DNA from: Kordia sp.
GTDB taxonomy: Bacteria > Bacteroidota > Bacteroidia > Flavobacteriales > Flavobacteriaceae
Direction of reading: 5' to 3'
Assembly: GCF_022447245.1 (NCBI RefSeq)
Contig: NZ_JAKVBC010000002.1
Span: forward strand, 186,001-250,000
Length of the DNA stretch: 64,000 nucleotides
Made by a program: the position numbers and the translations under genes. This document shows, piece by piece, positions 46,412 to 53,806 of this stretch (position 1 is its first letter; every line of letters starts with the position of its first letter). The notes under the pieces are model-generated. The model was not told the DNA's origin and did not search any database. It was given only the letters and a program-made list of their open reading frames with translations.

Positions 46412-47323
46412 TTATTGTAAAAATTTATCTACTACAAATATTATTTGCATCAGCGTGATATATCCAACACTTGCCAGCATCAAAGCTTTTGCAGATTTAT
46501 TGTCCATGTTTTTATATAGTCGGATCCCGAAGTATAATAGTCCAAGTCCTGATAAAAATACCAGAATCGCTGCTACTATTGATAATCGCAATTCTCCCGT
46601 AAGTCCTGAAACTGGGAATATAGAGATGAATAGTAACCAAACTGTATACATGATAATTTGCAATGCAGTTGCTTTGTTCTTTTTACCTGTAGGCAACATA
46701 AAGAATCCGCCTTTTTTATAATCGTCAAATAAAAACCAACCAATAGCCCAGAAATGCGGAAATTGCCAAAAGAATTGAATCATAAATAAAATTCCTGGCT
46801 CAACACCAAATTTACCCGTAGCAGCAACCCAACCTAACATGAAAGGAATAGCGCCTGGAAATGCTCCAACAAATACTGACAATGGGGTTTTTGTTTTTAG
46901 AGGTGTATATACACATGTATATAAGAAAATAGAAATTGCACCAAACATTGCTGTTCTTGGATTAATAACATACAATATGGCAATTCCTAATACCGTGAAT
47001 AGTGCAGCAATAATGAATGCCGTCGTCACAGACATACGTCCAGACGGAATGGGTCTATTTTTAGTACGATCCATTTTTGCATCCAAATCCTTTTCAATGA
47101 TTTGATTGAATGCATTAGAAGCACCTACCATAAAATAACCTCCTAGAGCTAGTAAGCTTAGGATTTTAAAACTAAAACCTTCCGCTCCTACAGCTAACAA
47201 ATACCCTGCTAAAGAAGAGAAGACTACGCTGATTGCTAATCCAACTTTTGTAAGCTGTTTAAAATCTTCAAATACTGAAGCAAATGAGTATGTTTTTTTA
47301 AGTGTATTCAATGCCGTTTTCAT
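46412..47323 (-). CDS. ctaB: Heme O synthase (protoheme IX farnesyltransferase)
   Basis: 304 residues from ATG 47323 (MKTALNTLKKTYSF). The UbiA-type motif NQIIEKDLDAKMDRTKNRP provides the Asp-rich diphosphate-binding site, and the enzyme has eight or nine membrane helices. It adds a farnesyl group to heme B to make heme O for terminal oxidases. It is the first gene of the cox operon and has a consensus promoter. Confidence 0.95.
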   Translation of the reverse strand: MKTALNTLKKTYSFASVFEDFKQLTKVGLAISVVFSSLAGYLLAVGAEGFSFKILSLLALGGYFMVGASNAFNQIIEKDLDAKMDRTKNRPIPSGRMSVTTAFIIAALFTVLGIAILYVINPRTAMFGAISIFLYTCVYTPLKTKTPLSVFVGAFPGAIPFMLGWVAATGKFGVEPGILFMIQFFWQFPHFWAIGWFLFDDYKKGGFFMLPTGKKNKATALQIIMYTVWLLFISIFPVSGLTGELRLSIVAAILVFLSGLGLLYFGIRLYKNMDNKSAKALMLASVGYITLMQIIFVVDKFLQ

Positions 47324-47342
47324 CAACCTTGCTAAATTCCTG

Positions 47343-47373
47343 CAAAGATAGAATACAAATACTTTGTATGCAA
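47343..47373 (-). promoter_or_regulatory. ctaB promoter
   Basis: Minus-strand -7 TATCTTTG (47350-47343) and -33 TTG (47373-47371) with a 20-base spacer. The -7 lies 19 bases before the ATG, which supports the 47323 start. Confidence 0.78.
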
Positions 47374-47553
47374 TGATTTTCAAAGAGTTTTACTCCTTTT
47401 CTAAAAGTAATTGCTTTTCTATTTTTTATCTTTGGTGAGGAAGTGGATTTTATAACGACTATTGTCTGAAATCTACAACATGAAATCAACCAGAATAATT
47501 TATCAATTCATGGCGAATTCCAACATATATAATTAATCATATAAAGCAGACAG

Positions 47554-48456
47554 ATGAAATTTCTAAAAACTACCTTATCGTTTATTTTCTTATGTTCAAT
47601 TTCAATTGGATTCGCTCAAAAAAAAGAGATTCAAATTAAAGTTACTAAAGTTACTGACCATGTGTATATGCTTGTTGGACAAGGTGGAAATATTGCCATT
47701 TCGGTTGGAGAAGACGGTGTTTTTATGATTGATGATCAATTTGCGTATTTGACTCCTAAGATCTTAAAAGCTATTCAAGGAGTTACTGATCAACCTGTAG
47801 AATTTTTAATTAATACACACTGGCATGGCGATCATACAGGAGGAAATGAAAATATGCAAAAAGAAGGCGCTGTGATTGTAGCACATGAAAATGTACGAAA
47901 GCGCATGAGTATAGACCAGTTTAATAAAGAACGAAATACAACGAAGAAAGCTTCTCCAAAAGAAGCCTTACCTATAATTACTTTTTCTAAAGATGTTTCT
48001 TTCTTTTTTAATAACGAATCTATTTTTATTTTCCATGTACATGAAGCACACACAGATGGCGATGCCATGGTTTATTTTACAGAAAGTAATGTGTTACACA
48101 CTGGCGATGCCTATTTTCAAGGAAAATATCCTTTTATCGATTTGAATTCTGGCGGAAGTGCACAAGGATATATTGCTGCTATTAAAAAAGCTTTACTTGT
48201 TATTAATGATGACACTAAGATCATTCCTGGGCACAGAAATATTTCTAATAAAGCAGAGTTGCAGTCATACTTAGAAATGCTTGAAACCATTGAAAAAAAT
48301 ATAATGGCTGAAATTAAAGCAGGTAAATCCGAAGAAGAAGTCACAAAAAATACTGCAATCACCAAAAAGTACGACGACTTAGGTTATGGCGATTGGTTTA
48401 TCTCCGGTGAAGCTTTAAGAAAAACTTTTTATGAAAGCCTACAAAATACCAACTAA
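47554..48456 (+). CDS. MBL-fold metallo-hydrolase
   Basis: 300 residues with a signal peptide ending near GFAQ. The zinc motif is THWHGDH (His89, His91, Asp93, His94), with His166 in EAHTDGD, Asp185 in HTGDAYF and His227 in IPGHRNI completing the two-metal site. It is a periplasmic metallo-beta-lactamase-fold hydrolase of the quinoprotein-relay type in general layout; the substrate is unknown. A TATCTTTG at 47427-47434 might be its -7 element, 119 bases upstream. Confidence 0.88.
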   Translation: MKFLKTTLSFIFLCSISIGFAQKKEIQIKVTKVTDHVYMLVGQGGNIAISVGEDGVFMIDDQFAYLTPKILKAIQGVTDQPVEFLINTHWHGDHTGGNENMQKEGAVIVAHENVRKRMSIDQFNKERNTTKKASPKEALPIITFSKDVSFFFNNESIFIFHVHEAHTDGDAMVYFTESNVLHTGDAYFQGKYPFIDLNSGGSAQGYIAAIKKALLVINDDTKIIPGHRNISNKAELQSYLEMLETIEKNIMAEIKAGKSEEEVTKNTAITKKYDDLGYGDWFISGEALRKTFYESLQNTN

Positions 48457-48642
48457 CATTTTATAATTTGCAATAATAATACCTGCGATTACAAAGAAAG
48501 CGCAGCAAAGCAAAAACACTGGATATTCTTTTACAGTGTAATTAGATCCTGTTTGACGTTTGTAAACTGCTAAATCGAGAGATTTGTATCCTAGGTAAAT
48601 AAATGGTAAAATGAGGAGTAAGATGAAAAATGGCTTAATCAT
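48439..48642 (-). CDS. Small two-helix membrane protein, 67 aa
   Basis: ATG 48642 opens MIKPFFILLLILPFIYLGYK, with a second helix (FLLCCAFFVIAGIIIA). It overlaps the MBL gene by 18 bases on the opposite strand. Composition and the basic loop (YKRQTGSNYTVKEYP) look coding. I do not recognise a family. Confidence 0.55.
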   Translation of the reverse strand: MIKPFFILLLILPFIYLGYKSLDLAVYKRQTGSNYTVKEYPVFLLCCAFFVIAGIIIANYKMLVGIL

Positions 48643-48741
48643 TCTAAAAATAGGTTTGGACGTACAAGAAAGCTGAGGTATCTTGTGGTTAAATTTTTTC
48701 GAGGCTTTAACAAATTTAATAAAAAATTTGAAACAGCAATG

Positions 48742-50853
48742 TTAAAAATCAAAATACCAATTAAAAATATCTGTTCTAATTCCAAAATTAAACCAAGTGG
48801 TATTTTCTTTAAAATCGACTAAGGTATTTGCATCAGGATTGAAGCTTCTGTAAGTAATATTTGCAAAGATTTTTAAGTTGGTTTTTGGATTTACAATATA
48901 TCCAACATTCAAATCACCAATAAGCACATTGGCTTTATTCCCTTGTAATAATTCAATACCTGTATCTCCTATTCTATTATCGTTATCAATAAAAATATTA
49001 CCTCCATAACTCGCATTGTCTATCGCTGGATCAAAGTCTAAACCACGTTGCCCATAGATCAGTTTTGCACTCCCATACCAACGATTGTAGTTGTAACGTG
49101 CCACTCCTACTACTTCGCGGAAATTTGCGCCCCATAAATGTGCTAAAGATTGATTGTTATGTCCATAATTTGTTGCCACTTCATTATGTGAATACGTGTA
49201 CGGACGTACTTGGTTGTATTCAAATTGTAAGAATAAATTATCTACTTTGAATGCATTATAATATTTTGCTCCTAGTTGAAATCCAAATTTGTTTTTCCAG
49301 CTTTGATTGCCAGCTTTGATATCGTTTAATGAAAATTCGTCCAAGATAAATTGCCCGTAGAAATTTACATTGTCATTCCATTTATATTTTGAACTCAATC
49401 CAACTAAAGCATTTCCAGCACGTGATCCAGTGGAAAATTCTATTGCACGGTAGAAAATGATTGGATTTACATAGTTGACATCAAATCCACGATTGTTATC
49501 ATTTTTCCAAATTACCGATTCAAAGAAACCAATGTTTAATTTTTTTGACACATTCCAACTTAAATAATGATTAGCAATATATTTTGTTAAGAAAGCACCA
49601 TCTTCATTTACTTCAGGTCTTACATCACGTAACCACATCCAAGTGTTGGTATATTTTATTTTCCAGAAAGAGGTGTTTAGTTTTAAATAAGGATATGGAC
49701 TCACTGCATCACTTACAAATAACGAACGATATCCGTCTCCAATAAAGTTTCTACCGTGTCCAAATTGCATATTGAAAGTTTTGCTAGGCGAATACGAAAT
49801 ATATCCTTCTGCAACAGGATAATCATAAGCATCTGTTTTGAATTGTTTGGCAATTCCACGACCTGGAATGATTGCTGGATTTCCTCCTGCTGGTCGAATA
49901 CTTTCTGCGTATCTATTTACATAATCAGCAAAACGTCCTTGACTTTCAAATACTGTTGCTGAAAAGTTAAATCCTTTTCCTAAACCTCCTTGCACTTGCA
50001 ATCCACGGGTATTATTATAGGTATAATCAACTTTACCACCTGTGTTTTTACCAAGTTGCAAATCCAAAATAGGATCCAATACAAACCAGTAGTTTTTTCC
50101 TTTTACCGTAACTAAATGCTCATTCCACAATTTACGTCCAACCCATGAAGAGACTTCTTTTTTAAGCTTACTTTGTTGCGCATTGAAATCATAATAGTTA
50201 GAAACTGTGTTATATAAATAAGGTTTTGAAGCGGTATGACTGTTTGTTCCTACCAAATTGATTTGGCGATCAAAATACGCATACATATCATGCGAAAACG
50301 GAATGTTTAAGTTACTCGCATACAATTCATCTTTATAAGGAACCAATTCATCATTTACTGAATCAAATTCAGTTTTTGCAGTCGACTCAAGTTCGTTTTC
50401 TTTTTTTTCAAGTGTTTTGGGTTTTTCTATAGCATCCAAACTTCCGAGTGGAATTTCAACTTTCATGGTAAATTGAACATAAGCTGGCTTTCCACTATAG
50501 GTAGCAGGTTGTATTGTTGGCAACAAGCCAAAAACGCGTTTTATTTCTGTTTTTAACTCTTCATAAACAGCATCTACATACAATACTTTAAACTTCCCTT
50601 CTTTTGTTACTTCAAACAAAACCACCAATTCACCAATATAATTTTCTTTGCTAATAATTTCTGGCTCTCTGAAGTTTGAATTCACAAATGTTCTTAACGT
50701 AGTGTTGAAACAATTTTCAAGATCTGCAATGTCTACATTTTTACATTCTGTAAATACAGGATACTTTTCATAATCATCATTAGAAGTTTGTGCTAATGTG
50801 AATTGAAATGCTAAAAATATGAGTAGATATAGGGACGCTTTGAGTCGCTTCAT
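48742..50853 (-). CDS. RemB-like gliding motility protein, TonB-CTD-like N-terminus and barrel
   Basis: 703 residues with a signal peptide ending near TLAQ. Residues about 30-140 resemble a TonB C-terminal domain (YPVFTECKNVDIADLENCFN; LYVDAVYEELKTEIKRVFGL; YVQFTMKVEIP). The remaining part is a large beta-barrel (about 180-703) with many Asn and Tyr strands. This layout matches RemB of Flavobacterium gliding (partly related to capsule-assembly Wzi proteins). I am moderately sure of RemB and more sure of an outer-membrane protein. Confidence 0.65.
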   Translation of the reverse strand: MKRLKASLYLLIFLAFQFTLAQTSNDDYEKYPVFTECKNVDIADLENCFNTTLRTFVNSNFREPEIISKENYIGELVVLFEVTKEGKFKVLYVDAVYEELKTEIKRVFGLLPTIQPATYSGKPAYVQFTMKVEIPLGSLDAIEKPKTLEKKENELESTAKTEFDSVNDELVPYKDELYASNLNIPFSHDMYAYFDRQINLVGTNSHTASKPYLYNTVSNYYDFNAQQSKLKKEVSSWVGRKLWNEHLVTVKGKNYWFVLDPILDLQLGKNTGGKVDYTYNNTRGLQVQGGLGKGFNFSATVFESQGRFADYVNRYAESIRPAGGNPAIIPGRGIAKQFKTDAYDYPVAEGYISYSPSKTFNMQFGHGRNFIGDGYRSLFVSDAVSPYPYLKLNTSFWKIKYTNTWMWLRDVRPEVNEDGAFLTKYIANHYLSWNVSKKLNIGFFESVIWKNDNNRGFDVNYVNPIIFYRAIEFSTGSRAGNALVGLSSKYKWNDNVNFYGQFILDEFSLNDIKAGNQSWKNKFGFQLGAKYYNAFKVDNLFLQFEYNQVRPYTYSHNEVATNYGHNNQSLAHLWGANFREVVGVARYNYNRWYGSAKLIYGQRGLDFDPAIDNASYGGNIFIDNDNRIGDTGIELLQGNKANVLIGDLNVGYIVNPKTNLKIFANITYRSFNPDANTLVDFKENTTWFNFGIRTDIFNWYFDF

Positions 50854-51101
50854 GTTTGAGGATTTATGAATGCGAAAGATACTATATTTTCACAAAAATC
50901 GATTCATTCCTCCGTTTTATGATGACAGATTTTTAAAAAGTATGCTCATTTTTATCACTAACAAAAATTTTTGAGGTGTTTTTTTCGTTATTTTTAAATT
51001 AAGAATATGAAAAATTGGTACTATTTATCTTAAAAAAGCGAATATATACCGATAAAAGACATTAATTCAGCTTAACAAAAGCTATATAAATTACTTTTTC
51101 G

Positions 51102-51109
51102 TACTTTTG
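51102..51109 (+). promoter_or_regulatory. -7 promoter element (TACTTTTG) of a putative small RNA
   Basis: It matches TAnnTTTG on the plus strand, five bases before the 5' arm of the closing stem at 51114, so a start site at about 51114-51117 fits. No TTG is evident at the -33 position. Confidence 0.5.
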
Positions 51110-51175
51110 TATCATACTTTCTGATTAAATGACCTTTGTAAGTCTTGGTAACATTTACAAAAGGCTTTAAGTTGA

Positions 51176-51209
51176 CATTTTTCATAATAATCGGTTTTAA
51201 TGTTAATGT
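51176..51209. repeat. 34-bp repeat, copy in the putative small RNA
   Basis: It differs from the tonB-leader copy (52083-52116) at one base. Similarity continues weakly a few bases to the left (AGTTG-A-CATTTTT against AGTTGCATTTTT). It covers the complement of the tonB start codon. Confidence 0.9.
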
Positions 51210-51237
51210 AATGATATGTCACAGAAAGTATACCTAA

Positions 51238-51269
51238 AAAACCGAGTGAATAACTCGGTTTTCCTTTTT
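51238..51269. terminator. Bidirectional intrinsic terminator
   Basis: AAAACCGAGT (51238-51247) pairs with ACTCGGTTTT (51253-51262). The plus strand continues CCTTTTTTT, and the minus strand also ends in a T-run. It can stop both the small RNA and the tonB gene that ends at 51292. Confidence 0.85.
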
Positions 51270-51291
51270 TTAATACACTATGTATTTTTTA

Positions 51292-52092
51292 TTAATTTAC
51301 TCTAAAAACAATAGGTAGTGTATACTTTACTTTTACGTTTTTATTTCTTTGTTTCCCTGGCTCCATTTTTGGAAGCAATTTAATTACACGTTCTGCTTCT
51401 TTTTTTAGTTTTGGATGTGGAGCACGTGATTGAATTCCTGTAACATTTCCATTTTCGTCAATTACAAATAATACATTGATTCGTTTTATGCCTTCATCTA
51501 ATCCTAATTCATTAGCCAAGTCTGCATCAAATTTTCGTTGGATAAGTTTGTCTATTTTTTCAGACATACACTTTTTTCTTTTTGCTTTACTCTTGAATTT
51601 TTCACATCCAGGGTAAATTGGCGCATCTTCAATAAAAGCGAAAGGAACTTCTTCAGGAATTTCAACTGGATCTTCTACTTCAACAGTACTTACATCTATT
51701 AATGAAGTCACCTCTTTAGGCTCTACTGTTGTTTTCAATACAGTTTCCTTAAGATCTTTGTGATCGTTTTCCACTTCTTTAATCTTGTCAATAATAAGCT
51801 CTGTTTGCACAACTGGTTCTGGCTTCAATTGTTTTACCACAACCACTTCTTCTTGGAAGACTGGCACATACGTCATATCATCTTCTAGCACATCTTCAAC
51901 TTCTGCTACTTTTGGAGCAGCATCAACTGTTTTTACTTGAAATATTGTGTAGACAATAAATAAACTCAGCATGAGGCTTACTGAGAATCGCAGTAAAGAG
52001 TTTTTTTCTCCTTTTAAGTTGTTCTTTTTTGCAAGGTGACTTTCGCGTACACCATTTGCATTCACATCTTTGTTGTGAGTTGCATTTTTCAT
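51292..52092 (-). CDS. TonB-family energy transducer (paralogue 1)
   Basis: 266 residues from ATG 52092 (MKNATHNKDVNANGVRESHL). A membrane helix (about 38-52) is followed by an acidic periplasmic linker (about 60-150) and the TonB C-terminal domain (about 165-266; IYPGCEKFKSKAKRKKCMSE with two Cys; INVLFVIDENGNVTGIQSRA; NVKVKYTLPIVFRVN). It spans the periplasm to energise TonB-dependent receptors. It is downstream of a closely related paralogue and has its own leader, which matches the small RNA. Confidence 0.9.
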   Translation of the reverse strand: MKNATHNKDVNANGVRESHLAKKNNLKGEKNSLLRFSVSLMLSLFIVYTIFQVKTVDAAPKVAEVEDVLEDDMTYVPVFQEEVVVVKQLKPEPVVQTELIIDKIKEVENDHKDLKETVLKTTVEPKEVTSLIDVSTVEVEDPVEIPEEVPFAFIEDAPIYPGCEKFKSKAKRKKCMSEKIDKLIQRKFDADLANELGLDEGIKRINVLFVIDENGNVTGIQSRAPHPKLKKEAERVIKLLPKMEPGKQRNKNVKVKYTLPIVFRVN

Positions 52093-52116
52093 ATTAATCG
52101 GTTTTAATGTTAATGT
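52083..52116. repeat. 34-bp repeat, copy across the tonB start codon
   Basis: On the minus strand it reads ACATTAACATTAAAACCGAT and continues TAATATGAAAAATG, covering -24 to +10 of the tonB coding start. The other copy lies in the putative small RNA (51176-51209). Confidence 0.9.
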
Positions 52117-52140
52117 TGTGTTAACATCAAGAAACGTACC

Positions 52141-52173
52141 AAAAAGAGAAAGCCCGAGCAAAATGCTCGGGCT
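52141..52173 (-). terminator. Intrinsic terminator between the two tonB genes
   Basis: A perfect 10-bp stem AGCCCGAGCA (52151-52160) with TGCTCGGGCT (52164-52173) and a 3-base loop; on the minus strand it is followed by TTCTCTTTTT. It shows that tonB paralogue 1 has its own promoter. Confidence 0.85.
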
Positions 52174-52199
52174 TTTTAATATTTTTATTGTTTTCTTAA

Positions 52200-52916
52200 C
52201 TATTGTACTTTGAAAACGATTGGCAACGTATAGTTTACACCTACAGGCTTACCTCTTTGCTTTCCAGGTTTCATCTTTGGAAGACTCTTAATTACTTTTT
52301 CAGCTTCTTTAGCTAATCTTGGATGCGGCGCTCTTGAACGTACATCTGTAATATTTCCTGATCTGTCAATTTTAAATACAACAAAGATTTTTTGAACTCC
52401 TTCTAAATCTAAGTCAGAAGCTAATTCGGTGTTGAATTTTTTGTTTACGTGCTTTTGTACTTTTTCAGACATACATTTTTTACGCTCTGCCTTACTTTTA
52501 TACTTTTCACAACCTGGAAAGATTGGTGCATCTTCAATAACCGAGAATGGTACATCTTCGATCACCTCTTCTTCTTCAACAACCTCTACATCTTCTACTT
52601 CTTCGATTACTTCATCTTCTGTAGTTTCTGTAGACTCAATTACCGTTTCTTCAACTTCTTCTTCATCTTCTACAACTTCAATAATTTCTGGAGCTGGGTG
52701 CGGTGGTGGTGGTGGCGGTTGTTGTAATTGCTCGGTGATGATCATTTCCTCTTCATCACTCTCAATTAGGTCAACTGTTTCTTCTTTTACAACTTCATCG
52801 TAAGCTGTCCACTCCATACCTTGCCAGATAAGGAATGTTACTAATGCTAAACCTAAAGCTAGATAAAATAGACTATTTTTTCTTAAGTCAGCATCTGGAT
52901 TCTTCTTTGCTTCCAT
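52200..52916 (-). CDS. TonB-family energy transducer (paralogue 2)
   Basis: 238 residues. One membrane helix (about 15-32), a Pro run (QQPPPPPPHPAPE, about 65-77), a long Glu/Val-rich linker and a C-terminal domain (about 135-238) with the same FPGCEKYKSKAERKKC motif and NYTLPIVFKVQ end as paralogue 1. A diverged pair with different linkers suggests different partners or regulation. Confidence 0.92.
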   Translation of the reverse strand: MEAKKNPDADLRKNSLFYLALGLALVTFLIWQGMEWTAYDEVVKEETVDLIESDEEEMIITEQLQQPPPPPPHPAPEIIEVVEDEEEVEETVIESTETTEDEVIEEVEDVEVVEEEEVIEDVPFSVIEDAPIFPGCEKYKSKAERKKCMSEKVQKHVNKKFNTELASDLDLEGVQKIFVVFKIDRSGNITDVRSRAPHPRLAKEAEKVIKSLPKMKPGKQRGKPVGVNYTLPIVFKVQ

Positions 52917-52976
52917 AATAATAGAGTTTTAATGGTTGCTAATTTAATTATTTATTAGCAGAAATAACAATTAATT

Positions 52977-53363
52977 CTACGTTTTTAACTTTCTATTTTT
53001 CGCAATAAACCATTTTATGATGAATATTGCAAATATTATGCCTGTTGTGTTTGCAAGTGCGTCTTGCCAATCTCCTTGCCTGTTTGTAACTAGTGTCTCT
53101 TGAATAATTTCTATAATGACACCATACATAATAGAAAAAACCGCACTAATTACAAGCGCATTTTTCTTTAATACTTCATTTGTAACTCCTTTTGAAAAAG
53201 CTAAAAACCAAGCAATTGTAAAGGCAAAATATATAATTCCATGTATGAGCTTATCTGCATAGGAAAAATGCAATACTTGCGGACCTTTTAGTTCTATTAA
53301 ACTTAGGATCGTAATTGCAATGGTCCAAGCAAGGGCTCCAACAGAAAAAACATATTTAAGCAC
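52977..53363 (-). CDS. VanZ family membrane protein
   Basis: 128 residues, starting at GTG 53363 inside the end of gcvH (8-base overlap); no better ATG is available. Four membrane helices, [16 protein letters not shown] and GVIIEIIQE ... [12 protein letters not shown] are VanZ-like features. The function is unknown; the overlap with gcvH suggests co-translation. Confidence 0.82.
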   Translation of the reverse strand: MLKYVFSVGALAWTIAITILSLIELKGPQVLHFSYADKLIHGIIYFAFTIAWFLAFSKGVTNEVLKKNALVISAVFSIMYGVIIEIIQETLVTNRQGDWQDALANTTGIIFAIFIIKWFIAKNRKLKT

Positions 53364-53736
53364 CTAAAACTTCTTTGTAACCTTCAGCATCAAGTAAACC
53401 ATCAACCTCAGAAGAATCTTTAATTTTGATTTTAATCATCCAACCTTCTCCATAAGGATCTTTATTGACTAATTCTGGATCATCTTCAAGGCTTTCGTTA
53501 AGTTCTATCACTTCTCCAGTAAGTGGCATAAATAAGTCCGATACCGTTTTTACAGCTTCTACTGTACCAAAAACTTCATCCTTATCAACTTCTTCATCTA
53601 GAGTTTCAACATCAACATATACAATATCACCAAGTTCTCCTTGAGCAAAGTCAGTAATTCCAACAGTTGCTACATCGCCTTCAATTTTTACCCATTCGTG
53701 GTCTTTTGTATATTTTAAATCAGCTAGTATGTTCAT
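53356..53736 (-). CDS. gcvH: Glycine cleavage system H protein
   Basis: 126 residues. The lipoylated Lys63 lies in [12 protein letters not shown], and the flanking [20 protein letters not shown] is a family signature. H protein shuttles the aminomethyl group between the glycine cleavage enzymes. It has a consensus promoter upstream and overlaps the VanZ gene. Confidence 0.97.
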   Translation of the reverse strand: MNILADLKYTKDHEWVKIEGDVATVGITDFAQGELGDIVYVDVETLDEEVDKDEVFGTVEAVKTVSDLFMPLTGEVIELNESLEDDPELVNKDPYGEGWMIKIKIKDSSEVDGLLDAEGYKEVLGA

Positions 53737-53763
53737 TTTGTATGCAATTTTGTGTTATTTGAG

Positions 53764-53794
53764 CAAATGTACTTTTTTCTGTTTAAGTTTTCAA
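53764..53794 (-). promoter_or_regulatory. gcvH promoter
   Basis: Minus-strand -7 TACATTTG (53771-53764) and -33 TTG (53794-53792) with a 20-base spacer; 27 bases before the ATG. Confidence 0.78.
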
Positions 53795-53806
53795 CCTCAA
53801 CTATTG

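Larger units (their letters stand above)
51114..51269 (+). ncRNA. Putative small RNA, antisense-capable to the tonB start region
   Basis: A plus-strand unit with a -7 promoter, a perfect 10-bp closing stem ATACTTTCTG (51114-51123) with CAGAAAGTAT (51222-51231), inner helices TGACAT (51173-51178) with ATGTCA (51216-51221) and CCTTTGTAA (51131-51139) with its partner near 51155-51164, and a terminator at 51238-51269 ending in seven T. Bases 51176-51209 equal 52083-52116 in 33 of 34 positions. The latter is antisense to the tonB mRNA from 24 bases before to 10 bases into its ATG. The size and closing stem also resemble 6S-Flavo RNA, which I could not test. A 37-codon minus-strand frame here looks spurious. 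Confidence 0.45.

Noticed and set aside
47427-47434. TATCTTTG as a firm promoter of the MBL hydrolase
   Set aside because: It is 119 bases from the ATG and the nearest TTG upstream is only 13 bases away, so I did not list it as a promoter.
51072-51185. 37-codon minus-strand frame (MKNVNLKPF...) that resembles the start of tonB paralogue 1
   Set aside because: It has no TonB domain, it begins inside the 34-bp repeat, and the opposite strand has a coherent small-RNA layout. I keep it as a possible duplicated tonB start rather than a gene.
52429-52803. Ser/Thr-rich plus-strand frame inside tonB paralogue 2
   Set aside because: It is the mirror of the Glu/Asp-rich linker and has no promoter, start context or homology I recognise.
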